11,908 nt of DNA from positions 1 through 11,908 of the forward strand of contig CAJWWH010000053.1 of assembly GCA_913048545.1 (NCBI GenBank). Reading direction: 5' to 3'. Shown here piece by piece: positions 1-6,574 of this stretch. The stretch comes from an uncultured Opitutia bacterium. Lineage in GTDB: Bacteria; Verrucomicrobiota; Verrucomicrobiae; Opitutales; MB11C04. Both the position numbers and the translations under genes were made by a program. The notes below the pieces were generated by a model that searched no databases, was not told the DNA's origin, and saw only the letters and a list, made by a program, of their open reading frames with translations. The number at the start of each line of letters is the position of its first letter. Position 1 is the first letter of the stretch.

Positions 1-133
1 TTCAACCGATACAAAGGTATCTATACAAGTTATGTATTTGACTTATGCATATATTGGGAGACCAAAACATATTGCTATGACTTGATTCAACATGATTGAA
101 CCTCACTTAATTTGATTAATTGTCGTTAAAAGT

Positions 134-292
134 TTATTTCTGTCTTACTGATTGGAAATAAACCTTATCTGCTGGATATCTTGCTTTTACAAGATCTTCT
201 AAATGCTTTCTATCTGCAGAATCGCTCTCAACTTCAACAGTATGAGATCTTTTTTGAAAATCTACATACCTAACTTTGGCAATAATTTTCAT
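134..292 (-). CDS. Small conserved-looking protein of unknown function (52 aa)
   Basis: A 52-residue reading frame begins with ATG at 292, immediately after the TAA (293-295) of the upstream 124-aa gene, so stop and start abut (TAAATG). There is no clear Shine-Dalgarno motif, and translation is probably coupled to the upstream gene. The protein starts MKIIAKVRYV and ends YFQSVRQK. Its pattern suggests strand-strand-helix-strand: KIIAKVRYV, then HTVEVES, then a helix around ADRKHLEDLVKARYPA, then KVYFQSV. There is no signal peptide, membrane segment or cysteine. The alternation of hydrophobic and charged residues looks like a folded coding protein rather than random sequence. I do not recognise the family. 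Its position after a recombinase fragment suggests mobile-element cargo or an accessory factor, which is inference only. Confidence 0.55.
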   Translation of the reverse strand: MKIIAKVRYVDFQKRSHTVEVESDSADRKHLEDLVKARYPADKVYFQSVRQK

Positions 293-667
293 TTATTCCA
301 CATCATCATTGAAATCATATCCATATCCATTTTCTGTATTCGTAAGTTCTTCCAAAACTAATCTTTCAACACTATCTTCAAATGAGACATTTTCTTCCTT
401 GAGCATTTCAATTCCATCACCTTGTTCAATAATGTGAGTGAATGCTTTTGTGATATCCATTTTAATATCAATATCAGAGTAATCCTTATCAATTCCATTG
501 AATTCGTTGAGAGTATCAATGCGTTTTAACTTAACTAAATCAGGATCTCTATCTACTTTCTCTGGATACATTCCATCAAAAAATTTAATAAAGAAAGCGT
601 TTACGCTCTGTTGAAGAATCGAAAGTTTATCAGCTGCACTTTCCATAATATTTTTTTTGGTTTCCAT
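293..667 (-). CDS. Acidic hypothetical protein (124 aa) of the element edge
   Basis: The frame runs from ATG at 667 to TAA at 293. A second in-frame ATG (codon 8, near 646) is an alternative start; neither has a recognisable ribosome binding site. The protein is strongly acidic, particularly in its C-terminal half (MDITKAF to FNDDVE), with a more hydrophobic N-terminal stretch (QQSVNAFFIKFFDGMYPEK). It has no signal peptide, membrane helix, cysteine pair or recognisable catalytic motif. It lies 67 nt downstream of the stop of a truncated tyrosine recombinase frame and directly upstream of a 52-aa gene that starts at its stop codon, so the two small genes probably form one transcription unit. 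Base composition is low in GC (about 30% in sampled lines), unlike the chromosomal genes to the right, which suggests acquisition by transfer. Function unknown. Confidence 0.6.
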   Translation of the reverse strand: METKKNIMESAADKLSILQQSVNAFFIKFFDGMYPEKVDRDPDLVKLKRIDTLNEFNGIDKDYSDIDIKMDITKAFTHIIEQGDGIEMLKEENVSFEDSVERLVLEELTNTENGYGYDFNDDVE

Positions 668-734
668 AAGTTAGCAGAGGTAGAAATTGCTGCAAGATTT
701 GATGAAAGACAACTCAAGTGTTATCCAAAGATAT

Positions 735-1028
735 TCATCTTACAAATGCGTATTGAGGTTTAATCTTATCCTTTGACTTTCTTAAATCTGAAGCTCTGCT
801 GATGTACTGCAAATAAGTTTTATACAGCATTTCAGGACTTGTTAAACCATTTTTTGCAAACCAAACAATTCTGGTCTGTTCTCCTAATGAGGGGTCTGCC
901 TCAAGATGATGTCTAAAAGTAGTATGACGAATAGTTGTAAGGTCACATTCTTTTATAGGAAAATCTGGCAGACATTTCTCAACTGCTTTTTGGAGTAAAA
1001 AGTTTAAATCTCTCTCGGAATTAATTTG
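735..1028 (-). pseudogene. C-terminal fragment of a tyrosine recombinase (integrase), 5'-truncated
   Basis: A reading frame of 97 codons, open from just after an in-frame TAG (1029-1031) to TGA at 735-737, has no plausible start codon at its 5' end. It contains TTIRHTTFRHHLEAD (about residues 31-45), which resembles the RHT box of tyrosine recombinases and supplies the second catalytic arginine (R34). Further on comes NGLTSPEMLYKTYLQYISR (about 60-78), which resembles the terminal box with the nucleophilic tyrosine (Y69 or Y72). The first histidine of the usual HxxR motif is a threonine, and no clear histidine of the GH box is present. The N-terminal core-binding domain and first catalytic arginine are missing because the Pro-rich gene occupies the DNA where they would lie. 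I read this as a remnant at an element-chromosome junction. The family call rests on motif resemblance alone. Confidence 0.6.
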
Positions 1029-1737
1029 CTATGAAAAGGAGAACCATGGCGGCAATGGCACCACCAAATACAAGAAAATCGAGGATCAATAAAATGATAC
1101 TTGGCCTTTTCTTTTTTTCGGGACCAGCCGTCGCTGGTCCGGGAAGACCGGGTGCACCAGGCGGGGGGGCGCCCATAGGACTAGGCATAGGAGCCGCACC
1201 GGGAACCGCACCCATAGCAGGTGCAAGGGGAGCACCGCCGGGAGCAGGCAGAGAGGGGCCACCTTTAGGTGCTTCAAGCGAAGGCTTGGGACCGCCGGGA
1301 GAAGGAACTGGACCTCCGGGAACAGGGAGAGCGGGAGAGGGAGGCAGGGCGGGGGAAGCTAAAGTTGGGGCTGGACCCGGTACAGCGGGTGCGGGAAGCG
1401 GTGCAGCGGATGCTTGTTCCATTTTGGGTAGACTAGCCGTCGGGCTGGGTAAGGGAGCCGGAGCGGCAGCAGGTACAGATGGTGCAACCGGTGAAGCGGG
1501 CGATGGAAGCCCGGGAGTGGGTGGCTTCGGCGAAGCGGGGGCAGGTGCCGGTGACGCGGCACCAGAAGGCATGGGCATCGGAGCCGGAGTGCCATCCGTC
1601 GGTTTAATTTTAGGTGCAAATGGTGAGCGGGTCACCCTGAACTTGGGACCCCCCTCGCCCGGCTTAACGGGGGCGCCGTCCTTGGGGGTAAGTTTAAGTG
1701 TGGGCTTGGGTGGGGTGGGTATTCCTTCTTGAGACAT
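1021..1737 (-). CDS. Pro/Ala-rich tail-anchored membrane protein (238 aa), function unknown
   Basis: The frame runs from ATG at 1737 to TAA at 1021. Residues 1-45 are basic and fairly ordered (PTLKLTPKDGAPVKPGEGG, FRVTRSPFAPKIKPTDG). Residues 46 to about 205 are low-complexity Pro/Ala/Gly/Ser sequence with PAP, PSP and GAP runs. A KKKR patch (about 209-212) precedes one hydrophobic helix (IILLILDFLVFGGAIAAMVLLFIA), and the protein ends two residues later. Positive residues before the helix predict a cytoplasmic N-terminus and C-terminal anchoring. DNA coding the repeat zone is very GC-rich (about 70% in one sampled line). It follows the 91-aa gene by 46 nt and is probably co-transcribed with it. 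No Shine-Dalgarno motif is seen. The stop codon lies exactly at the junction with AT-rich foreign DNA, so the native C-terminus may have been changed. It could be a scaffold or spacer protein; it is not TonB, whose anchor is N-terminal. Confidence 0.75.
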   Translation of the reverse strand: MSQEGIPTPPKPTLKLTPKDGAPVKPGEGGPKFRVTRSPFAPKIKPTDGTPAPMPMPSGAASPAPAPASPKPPTPGLPSPASPVAPSVPAAAPAPLPSPTASLPKMEQASAAPLPAPAVPGPAPTLASPALPPSPALPVPGGPVPSPGGPKPSLEAPKGGPSLPAPGGAPLAPAMGAVPGAAPMPSPMGAPPPGAPGLPGPATAGPEKKKRPSIILLILDFLVFGGAIAAMVLLFIAN

Positions 1738-1783
1738 TAGAGATTAATTCAAAAGTAAAATAAGGACAGTGCAAGCGAAAGAT

Positions 1784-2059
1784 TTAGTCTTTGGGAGTAT
1801 TTTTTTGGATAAGATCCGAGATTTCCTCCATAGAAGAATTTTCAATTGTCTTACCCTTGATAGAAAGATCCTCGAAAGTTTTGCAGAGGGTTTCAGTCAT
1901 TTTATCATGGGTATTTTCCGATCCGCCAAGGATGGAAAACTTATCTGCCTGGGTAATTCGTTTATGTCCGTCCGTGCAATCCAGACCTAAACCGAACAGA
2001 TGAGCCATGACTTTTGGGTCTTTGTAAGGAATATGTGGATGTTCGTATCTTTTATTCAT
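1784..2059 (-). CDS. Hypothetical soluble protein (91 aa)
   Basis: The frame runs from ATG at 2059 to its stop at 1784. An AGGA element lies about 10 nt upstream of the ATG, a weak ribosome binding site but better than most in this window. The protein starts MNKRYEHPHIPYKDPKVMAH and has a mixed central part (KRITQADKFSILGGSENTHD) and a charged, probably helical C-terminal half (DKMTETLCKTFEDLSIKGK, SSMEEISDLIQKN). No signal peptide or membrane segment is present. It contains two cysteines and four histidines without a recognisable metal-site spacing. It is the first gene of a presumed two-gene unit with the Pro-rich membrane protein downstream, and a candidate promoter with an inverted repeat lies upstream. 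I do not recognise the family. Coding status is supported by protein-like composition and the absence of a better competing frame on either strand. Confidence 0.7.
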   Translation of the reverse strand: MNKRYEHPHIPYKDPKVMAHLFGLGLDCTDGHKRITQADKFSILGGSENTHDKMTETLCKTFEDLSIKGKTIENSSMEEISDLIQKNTPKD

Positions 2060-2068
2060 GAATGATAT

Positions 2069-2098
2069 ATCCTATTTAAAAATTAATAGTTAAGTCAA
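2069..2098 (-). promoter_or_regulatory. Candidate sigma-70-type promoter for the 91-aa gene
   Basis: On the minus strand TTGACT (2098-2093) and TAGGAT (2074-2069) are separated by 18 nt. The first matches the -35 consensus at five of six positions and the second matches the -10 consensus at four of six. The -10 box overlaps the AGGA that could serve as ribosome binding site, and the ATG at 2059 lies only 9 nt beyond, so a transcript from here would have an almost absent leader. Composition is AT-rich, so a chance match is possible. Confidence 0.35.
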
Positions 2099-2109
2099 TT
2101 AGTACTTAA
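2090..2109. promoter_or_regulatory. Inverted repeat overlapping the candidate -35 box
   Basis: TTAAGT (2090-2095) and ACTTAA (2104-2109) are perfect 6-bp inverted arms around an 8-bp spacer. The 20-bp site covers most of the TTGACT -35 candidate of the 91-aa gene, where a dimeric repressor would act. It lies in the 66-nt gap between the lptD-like stop and the 91-aa start. The DNA is AT-rich, so chance is a real alternative. Confidence 0.3.
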
Positions 2110-2125
2110 TTTATTTATTGATTGT

Positions 2126-4222
2126 TTAAAAGGCAAAGATTCTCGTGCTTACCGCAAATTCAGTTTCATTTTCCTTCGCGGTTCCTTTCCGACCGCTGAT
2201 AGACAGTAACCAAGTCCATGCAGGTGAGCTTTGGTGTTCGATTCCAATATGCCAGTAGGGAATATTGTCTGTTTCTTTTTCAATGGAGATTGAACCGTGG
2301 AAGATTTTACTCTCACTCCAGCGGTGCATGGCAGATACCCTCCACTGGTCGAGAAACGTTAAATATTTGAAATAACCAATTTCAATATTGTTGAAAGTAC
2401 CATCCACGAGTTGAATTGAGAAGCTGTTCCGAATTACTTGATCCAAATTAGTATCAAGTTTTGACTGTCCTCTGAGGAATATCCATGGAGCTGGATTCAT
2501 TGCGAAACCGACAAAAAACTCTTCGGGAGAATGATCAGTTGATTGATTATGATGATACAGGTCATGGAAAAAATTAATGGATGCAATGCGGTGGCTTTTA
2601 TTTCCGTTTCGGGTGAGGAATTCATTTTCATATCCGAAGCGAACAACTTCATAAGGATTCAAACCATCGGCTTGCACATGATCCGTTAAATCAATGGGAG
2701 TAAGATTAAGTTCGGTGACTGGATGGTCAATTTGGGGAATAAGGGATTCCCGGTTGGCACTCAATCGGCTGACTTTGCGATGGGAAACCGAAAAACCGAC
2801 CACATGACGGATTTGATCGATTCCCCATGTGGCATTTTTCCAGTTGTAATCTCCATAAATTTCGTACCTTAGCTCATTCCCCCATTCGCCCATGCTGCGC
2901 CTGGCATTGGGTCCATCCAAGGAATAATTTTGAAGTCGGTATGATAGGTGGGGGGAATAAATTAATCCGTTTCCCAGTCTGATTGGCCTGCTAATTTTAT
3001 AAGCCCCGTCGAGCTTGGTTGATTTTTGGATTAATTTCCCAAGCCCGTCCCTATCCCTCAGGGCGGAAAATTCAAAATTCATGGAATGGTAGAATTTACT
3101 TTTGGCAATGGGGCAGGGGGCCAAGTCGAACCGTATGGTGGGGAGCTGTGCTGAAGTTGCCTGGTATTGGTTTGGCTGCCAGCGGGAAAGGGTGGAAATC
3201 CGCCAAATCCGTCCTTCATAAGCAAGCTCCGCAAAAGAATCATTCCATTGATTTTGGTAAAACTGATCTCTGTGGAAATCCCGGATGACTTCAGAATCTT
3301 TATTCCATTCCATTTGCCCGGCAATTCGCCAATTATCTTGTACTCTGTTAACTGAGTATGCATGAAGGAAAGAACGGTCTCTTCCCAATGGAAGATCGTG
3401 AATATCATTTCCCCGGCTTTTTCCCTGATCGTAAATCCAGCCGCTTTCAACCGTGCCAGAATAATTGGATCCAATAGAAGACGAATCCCATTCTAAACTC
3501 GGGGAAACGAGGATTCCTCTTTTCGAATACGCGGTTATTTCAGTGTTTGATAAAAGTGCGGAATTTAATTCCCACTTCCCCCCAGTCCCTAAATAGAAGC
3601 CAAGATTTTTTCGGTTGCCCGCCCGAAGATCAAAGCGAAGTGATTTTTTCGAGATTTTTCCGGAAAACGAAGGAAGTTGGCCAATTGTTTGATTTCCCAT
3701 TCTCAGGAATACTCCGGAGGCATCCACATTATCTTTCTCCTGATCCAATTTTAATTTACGAATTTTAAGATTAGGTTCATATTTTTCCTTGCCTAGAAAA
3801 TAAAGTCCGGATTCCAATCCTTGAACGGTGGAATTGGTCCGACTGATTTCTTCCGCTTCAATTGCCCAAGGATAAAGACCAAATTTTACATTCGTCGCAT
3901 TGAAATCACCGGAAATTAAATTAATTTGCATACTCTCAGAAAGCAGACGGAATTCTCCGTCGCTCAAAATGACATTCCCGATCGCTACGGCTTCGTTTTG
4001 CTTTTGGTCCAATTCGATTCGTTTGGCGATTAATAAAATGTCCCCACTACGGAGCCGGGCATTCGGAGTGGCGACAAGTTTCCCAAGTTTGCCATCAAAA
4101 AAAACTTCATTTTCAGCATCCAGAATCGTTTTATCGAAGTTTTCAGCCGTTTCCAGCTCGTTCGGCGCAGATGCGAGAGTGGAAAGAGATGAAATTAAAA
4201 ATGAGAAAAAAAAGGTTTTCAC
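2126..4222 (-). CDS. lptD: LptD-like LPS-assembly outer-membrane protein (OstA/Imp family)
   Basis: In the family, LptD with LptE inserts lipopolysaccharide into the outer leaflet of the outer membrane at the end of the Lpt bridge. This 698-aa frame begins with GTG at 4222 and has a clear signal peptide (MKTFFFSFLISSLSTLASA, likely cut after ASA). Residues about 30-150 form an OstA-like beta-jellyroll region (KLVATPNARLRSGDILLIAK, AVAIGNVILSDGEFRLL). After a linker with FLRMGNQTIGQLPSF (about 172-186), about 500 residues show the alternating aromatic pattern of a beta-barrel, and the chain ends in phenylalanine (RIFAF), the usual signal for insertion by BAM. Length is close to that of other LptD proteins. 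Only one cysteine (about position 370) is present, so the two long-range disulfides of E. coli LptD cannot form. It is divergent from glgB across 117 nt. Barrel sequences vary, so the family call rests on architecture; another OstA-domain barrel is the alternative. Confidence 0.75.
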   Translation of the reverse strand: MKTFFFSFLISSLSTLASAPNELETAENFDKTILDAENEVFFDGKLGKLVATPNARLRSGDILLIAKRIELDQKQNEAVAIGNVILSDGEFRLLSESMQINLISGDFNATNVKFGLYPWAIEAEEISRTNSTVQGLESGLYFLGKEKYEPNLKIRKLKLDQEKDNVDASGVFLRMGNQTIGQLPSFSGKISKKSLRFDLRAGNRKNLGFYLGTGGKWELNSALLSNTEITAYSKRGILVSPSLEWDSSSIGSNYSGTVESGWIYDQGKSRGNDIHDLPLGRDRSFLHAYSVNRVQDNWRIAGQMEWNKDSEVIRDFHRDQFYQNQWNDSFAELAYEGRIWRISTLSRWQPNQYQATSAQLPTIRFDLAPCPIAKSKFYHSMNFEFSALRDRDGLGKLIQKSTKLDGAYKISRPIRLGNGLIYSPHLSYRLQNYSLDGPNARRSMGEWGNELRYEIYGDYNWKNATWGIDQIRHVVGFSVSHRKVSRLSANRESLIPQIDHPVTELNLTPIDLTDHVQADGLNPYEVVRFGYENEFLTRNGNKSHRIASINFFHDLYHHNQSTDHSPEEFFVGFAMNPAPWIFLRGQSKLDTNLDQVIRNSFSIQLVDGTFNNIEIGYFKYLTFLDQWRVSAMHRWSESKIFHGSISIEKETDNIPYWHIGIEHQSSPAWTWLLSISGRKGTAKENETEFAVSTRIFAF

Positions 4223-4262
4223 TTGGTGTTTAAGATGCGAGGATATAGGTCATAAACAAGAA

Positions 4263-4277
4263 CGAAATGAAATTTCG
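4263..4277. promoter_or_regulatory. Short palindrome in the lptD-glgB divergent spacer
   Basis: CGAAAT (4263-4268) and ATTTCG (4272-4277) are perfect inverted arms around GAA. The 15-bp site sits in the 117-nt spacer (4223-4339) between two divergently read genes, a usual place for an operator. I could not identify convincing -35/-10 boxes for either gene, so its role is speculative. Confidence 0.3.
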
Positions 4278-4339
4278 ATGACTTTCTCCCTTTTTCACCT
4301 TTTTTAGATTAAGGGTTTTCTGACCCCGTGCTATGATAC

Positions 4340-6514
4340 ATGATAATCAATCAAACTGAACTCGATGCCTGTTGGTCAGGAAAAATAGGAAGTCCGCATG
4401 ACTTTTTAGGACTGCATGAAATCGGTCCGGGGCTCGGATTGGTTGCCCGTGCTCTCGATCCGGGCGCAGATCAAGTCAGTTTGGTGGACCGGAGTTCAGA
4501 TACTTTGTTTCCAATGAACAAGATTCATCCGGGTGGTTTTTTCGAGGCAGAGATTTTGGGGAAAGAGGAGAATTTCCCATATTCCTTTTGTTCCGTGCAC
4601 TCGGGTATTGAGGTGGAATGGCAAGACCCGTATGGATTTTTACCCCACATTGCAAACGAAGAGCTTGCTCAATTTAATCAGGGGACTGACCGCAGACCCT
4701 ATCAAAAACTTGGTTCGTTTCCCACAAGCAAGAACGGAATCGACGGAGTTGCTTTTGTGGTTTGGGCTCCCTCAGCGCAAAGTGTGCACCTGGTGGGCGA
4801 TTTTAATCATTGGCGAGTTAACTCACTCCCCATGCGTTCGCTGGGTTCTTCCGGTTGCCGGGAAATTTTTGTGCCCGGAGCTCAGGTCGGGGAAAAATAT
4901 AAGTTCCGGGTCTTGGGTGCGGATGGAGTGATGAGGGAAAAGACTGATCCCTTTGGTTTGCGTTTTGAACCGCCTCCCGGAAACGCCTCGATCATTTATC
5001 CGAGGGATCAAATAAAAAAAGGTTTGGGAGAGAATGCTTTTTCCAATCCGCGTACCAGTCCGGTATCGATTTACGAAATGCATTTGGGATCATGGAAATT
5101 TGCGGCTGGGGAAGATCGACCGTTAAGCTATCTTGAGCTGGCCGAACAGTTACCGCCTTATTTGAATGAAATGGGTTTTTCTCATGTTGAATTCTTACCC
5201 CTGAGTGAATATCCGTTCGGAGCGTCCTGGGGGTATCAGGTCACCGGATTTTATGCACCAACAAATCGCTATGGCACACCGGAGGAATTCAAGAAACTGG
5301 TGGACGCCTGTGCAGAGGCGAATATTGGTGTGATTTTAGACTGGGTGCCCGCTCATTTCCCCAGTGATGAATTTTCACTGGCCCGCTTTGACGGTACGGC
5401 ATTATTTGAGCATGAGGATCCCAGGCAGGGAAAACATGCGGAATGGGACACCCTGATTTTTAATTATGGTCGACCCGAGGTGCGAAGCTTTTTAATTGGA
5501 AGCGCGTTATGTTGGCTTGATCGCTTTGGAGTCTCCGGGTTTAGGGTGGATGCGGTGGCGTCTATGCTTTATCTCGATTATGGACGGGAAGATGGACAAT
5601 GGATACCGAACAGGCATGGAGGGAAGGAAAATCTTGAGGCAATCGAATTTATTCGTCAGTTCAACCAGGCAATCCACGAGGAGTATCCCGGGGTCATCAG
5701 TATTGCCGAAGAATCCACCGCTTTCCCTCAGATTACCCAGCCCCCAGCAGTGGGAGGTCTGGGGTTTGATTTTAAATGGAATATGGGATGGATGCACGAT
5801 GTCCTTTCCTATTTTCAAGCTGCACCTGAGCACCGATCTGGCGTTCACAATCATCTGACTTTTGGTGCGACCTACCAGTTTTCGGAGAATTTTGTTCAGT
5901 CGTTCTCCCATGATGAAGTGGTGCACGGGAAGGGATCTCTTGCCAATAAAATGGGTCTTATTCAGGAAGAGGACAGGCTCGCAAACCTACGGGCATTATT
6001 TTCTCTTCAATGGACATGGCCCGGAAAGAAGACTCTGTTTATGGGGTGTGAATTTGGTCAGTGGAAGGAGTGGGACTGCGACTCACCCTTGGACTGGTCT
6101 CTACTTGATTTTCCACTGCATTCCGGATTAAAGAAACTGGTTTCGGATTTAAATCATCTTTATCTTTCCCACTCTTCTTGGAGCGATGTGGATCACAAGG
6201 GAGATAAGTTTCAATGGATTGACTGCAATGATCACGATGGGCAAACACTTTCCTTTTTGAAGTTTGGCAGTTCTGTGGGTGAGACTCTCCTCATTGCCTG
6301 TAATTTTTCCGATCATCTTGTCCATCGCGACTGGGGCTGCCCGCATGAGGGAAACTGGAAGGTCATCCTTGACAGTGATGGAACCGATTATGGGGGGGGA
6401 GGCTCCGCGGGTGGAATCAATTTCTCGAGTTTTAATGAGGGAAGAAATAATCAGCCATTTGGCTTGGCGTTTGCCGTGGCAAGATGGAGCGTTCGCATTT
6501 TATCTCCTGATTGA
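4340..6514 (+). CDS. glgB: 1,4-alpha-glucan (glycogen) branching enzyme, GH13
   Basis: GlgB cuts alpha-1,4-glucan chains and re-attaches the segment through an alpha-1,6 bond, giving branched glycogen in the cytoplasm. The 724-aa length matches full-length two-N-domain GlgB. Residues 10-110 form the first N-terminal beta-sandwich, and residues 135-230 the second CBM48 (VVWAPSAQSVHLVGDFNHW). The GH13 barrel follows, with SIYEMHLGSWK (243-253), WGYQVTGFYAPTNRYGTP (297-314), DWVPAHF (334-340), GFRVDAVASM (nucleophile D404), SIAEEST (general acid E457 or E458) and SHDEVVHGKGS (D525). An all-beta C-terminal domain ends the protein. All catalytic residues are present. The start is ATG; an out-of-frame ATG lies 7 nt upstream, and there is no Shine-Dalgarno motif. 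It is the only complete plus-strand gene in the window, convergent with radC (60-nt gap) and divergent from lptD. No other glycogen gene (glgA, glgC, glgP) is adjacent. Confidence 0.97.
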   Translation: MIINQTELDACWSGKIGSPHDFLGLHEIGPGLGLVARALDPGADQVSLVDRSSDTLFPMNKIHPGGFFEAEILGKEENFPYSFCSVHSGIEVEWQDPYGFLPHIANEELAQFNQGTDRRPYQKLGSFPTSKNGIDGVAFVVWAPSAQSVHLVGDFNHWRVNSLPMRSLGSSGCREIFVPGAQVGEKYKFRVLGADGVMREKTDPFGLRFEPPPGNASIIYPRDQIKKGLGENAFSNPRTSPVSIYEMHLGSWKFAAGEDRPLSYLELAEQLPPYLNEMGFSHVEFLPLSEYPFGASWGYQVTGFYAPTNRYGTPEEFKKLVDACAEANIGVILDWVPAHFPSDEFSLARFDGTALFEHEDPRQGKHAEWDTLIFNYGRPEVRSFLIGSALCWLDRFGVSGFRVDAVASMLYLDYGREDGQWIPNRHGGKENLEAIEFIRQFNQAIHEEYPGVISIAEESTAFPQITQPPAVGGLGFDFKWNMGWMHDVLSYFQAAPEHRSGVHNHLTFGATYQFSENFVQSFSHDEVVHGKGSLANKMGLIQEEDRLANLRALFSLQWTWPGKKTLFMGCEFGQWKEWDCDSPLDWSLLDFPLHSGLKKLVSDLNHLYLSHSSWSDVDHKGDKFQWIDCNDHDGQTLSFLKFGSSVGETLLIACNFSDHLVHRDWGCPHEGNWKVILDSDGTDYGGGGSAGGINFSSFNEGRNNQPFGLAFAVARWSVRILSPD

Positions 6515-6542
6515 AACGCGAACTTAAAAAAATTCCACTTTA

Positions 6543-6572
6543 TTGAGTGACTGAAAACCTTTCGGTCCTCAA
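6543..6572 (-). terminator. Hairpin after radC, possible terminator between convergent genes
   Basis: A stem of 13 pairs with one bulged base forms between TTGAG(T)GACTGAAA (6543-6555) and TTTCGGTCCTCAA (6560-6572) around a short loop; one pair is a G-T wobble. It starts 2 nt after the radC stop codon on the minus strand and lies 28 nt after the glgB stop. On the minus strand a run of seven T (6532-6526) follows only after a 10-nt gap, and no T-run follows on the plus strand, so it is not a textbook intrinsic terminator. It may end transcripts from both sides or protect a 3' end. Confidence 0.5.
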
Positions 6573-6574
6573 CT

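Noticed and set aside
8..21. Small inverted repeat GATAC-AAAG-GTATC at the left edge
   Set aside because: Five-base arms in AT-rich DNA at the window edge are expected by chance.
43..93. Minus-strand 16-codon frame (MLNQVIAICFGLPIYA) with GAGG 7 nt before the ATG
   Set aside because: It has a better ribosome site than most genes here, but it is too short and without further support; it could be a leader peptide, yet nothing downstream is visible.
1141..1700. GC-rich repeats as a CRISPR array or tandem repeat locus
   Set aside because: Repetition comes from Pro/Ala codons without fixed unit length or spacers.
1031..1732. Plus-strand Gly/Ala-rich reading frame of 233 codons, with AAGGAG before an internal ATG at 1046
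   Set aside because: It is the antisense of the Pro/Ala-rich gene. Antisense of Pro/Ala codons rarely yields stops, so long Gly/Ala frames arise by chance. The GGAG comes from the Leu codons of the membrane helix on the other strand.
4313..4326. GGGT / ACCC stem before glgB as a riboswitch or attenuator
   Set aside because: There are only four pairs and no further conserved structure; the leader is too short for a known riboswitch.
4332..4337. TATGAT as a -10 box for glgB
   Set aside because: It lies 2 nt before the ATG and no -35 element sits at the required distance.
5507..5926. Minus-strand frame of 139 codons opposite glgB
   Set aside because: It is a shadow of the conserved GH13 catalytic region.
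6489..6523. Inverted GTTCGC / GCGAAC around the glgB stop as a terminator
   Set aside because: The stem is only 6 bp with a loop of about 21 nt and is followed by A-rich, not T-rich, sequence on the plus strand.
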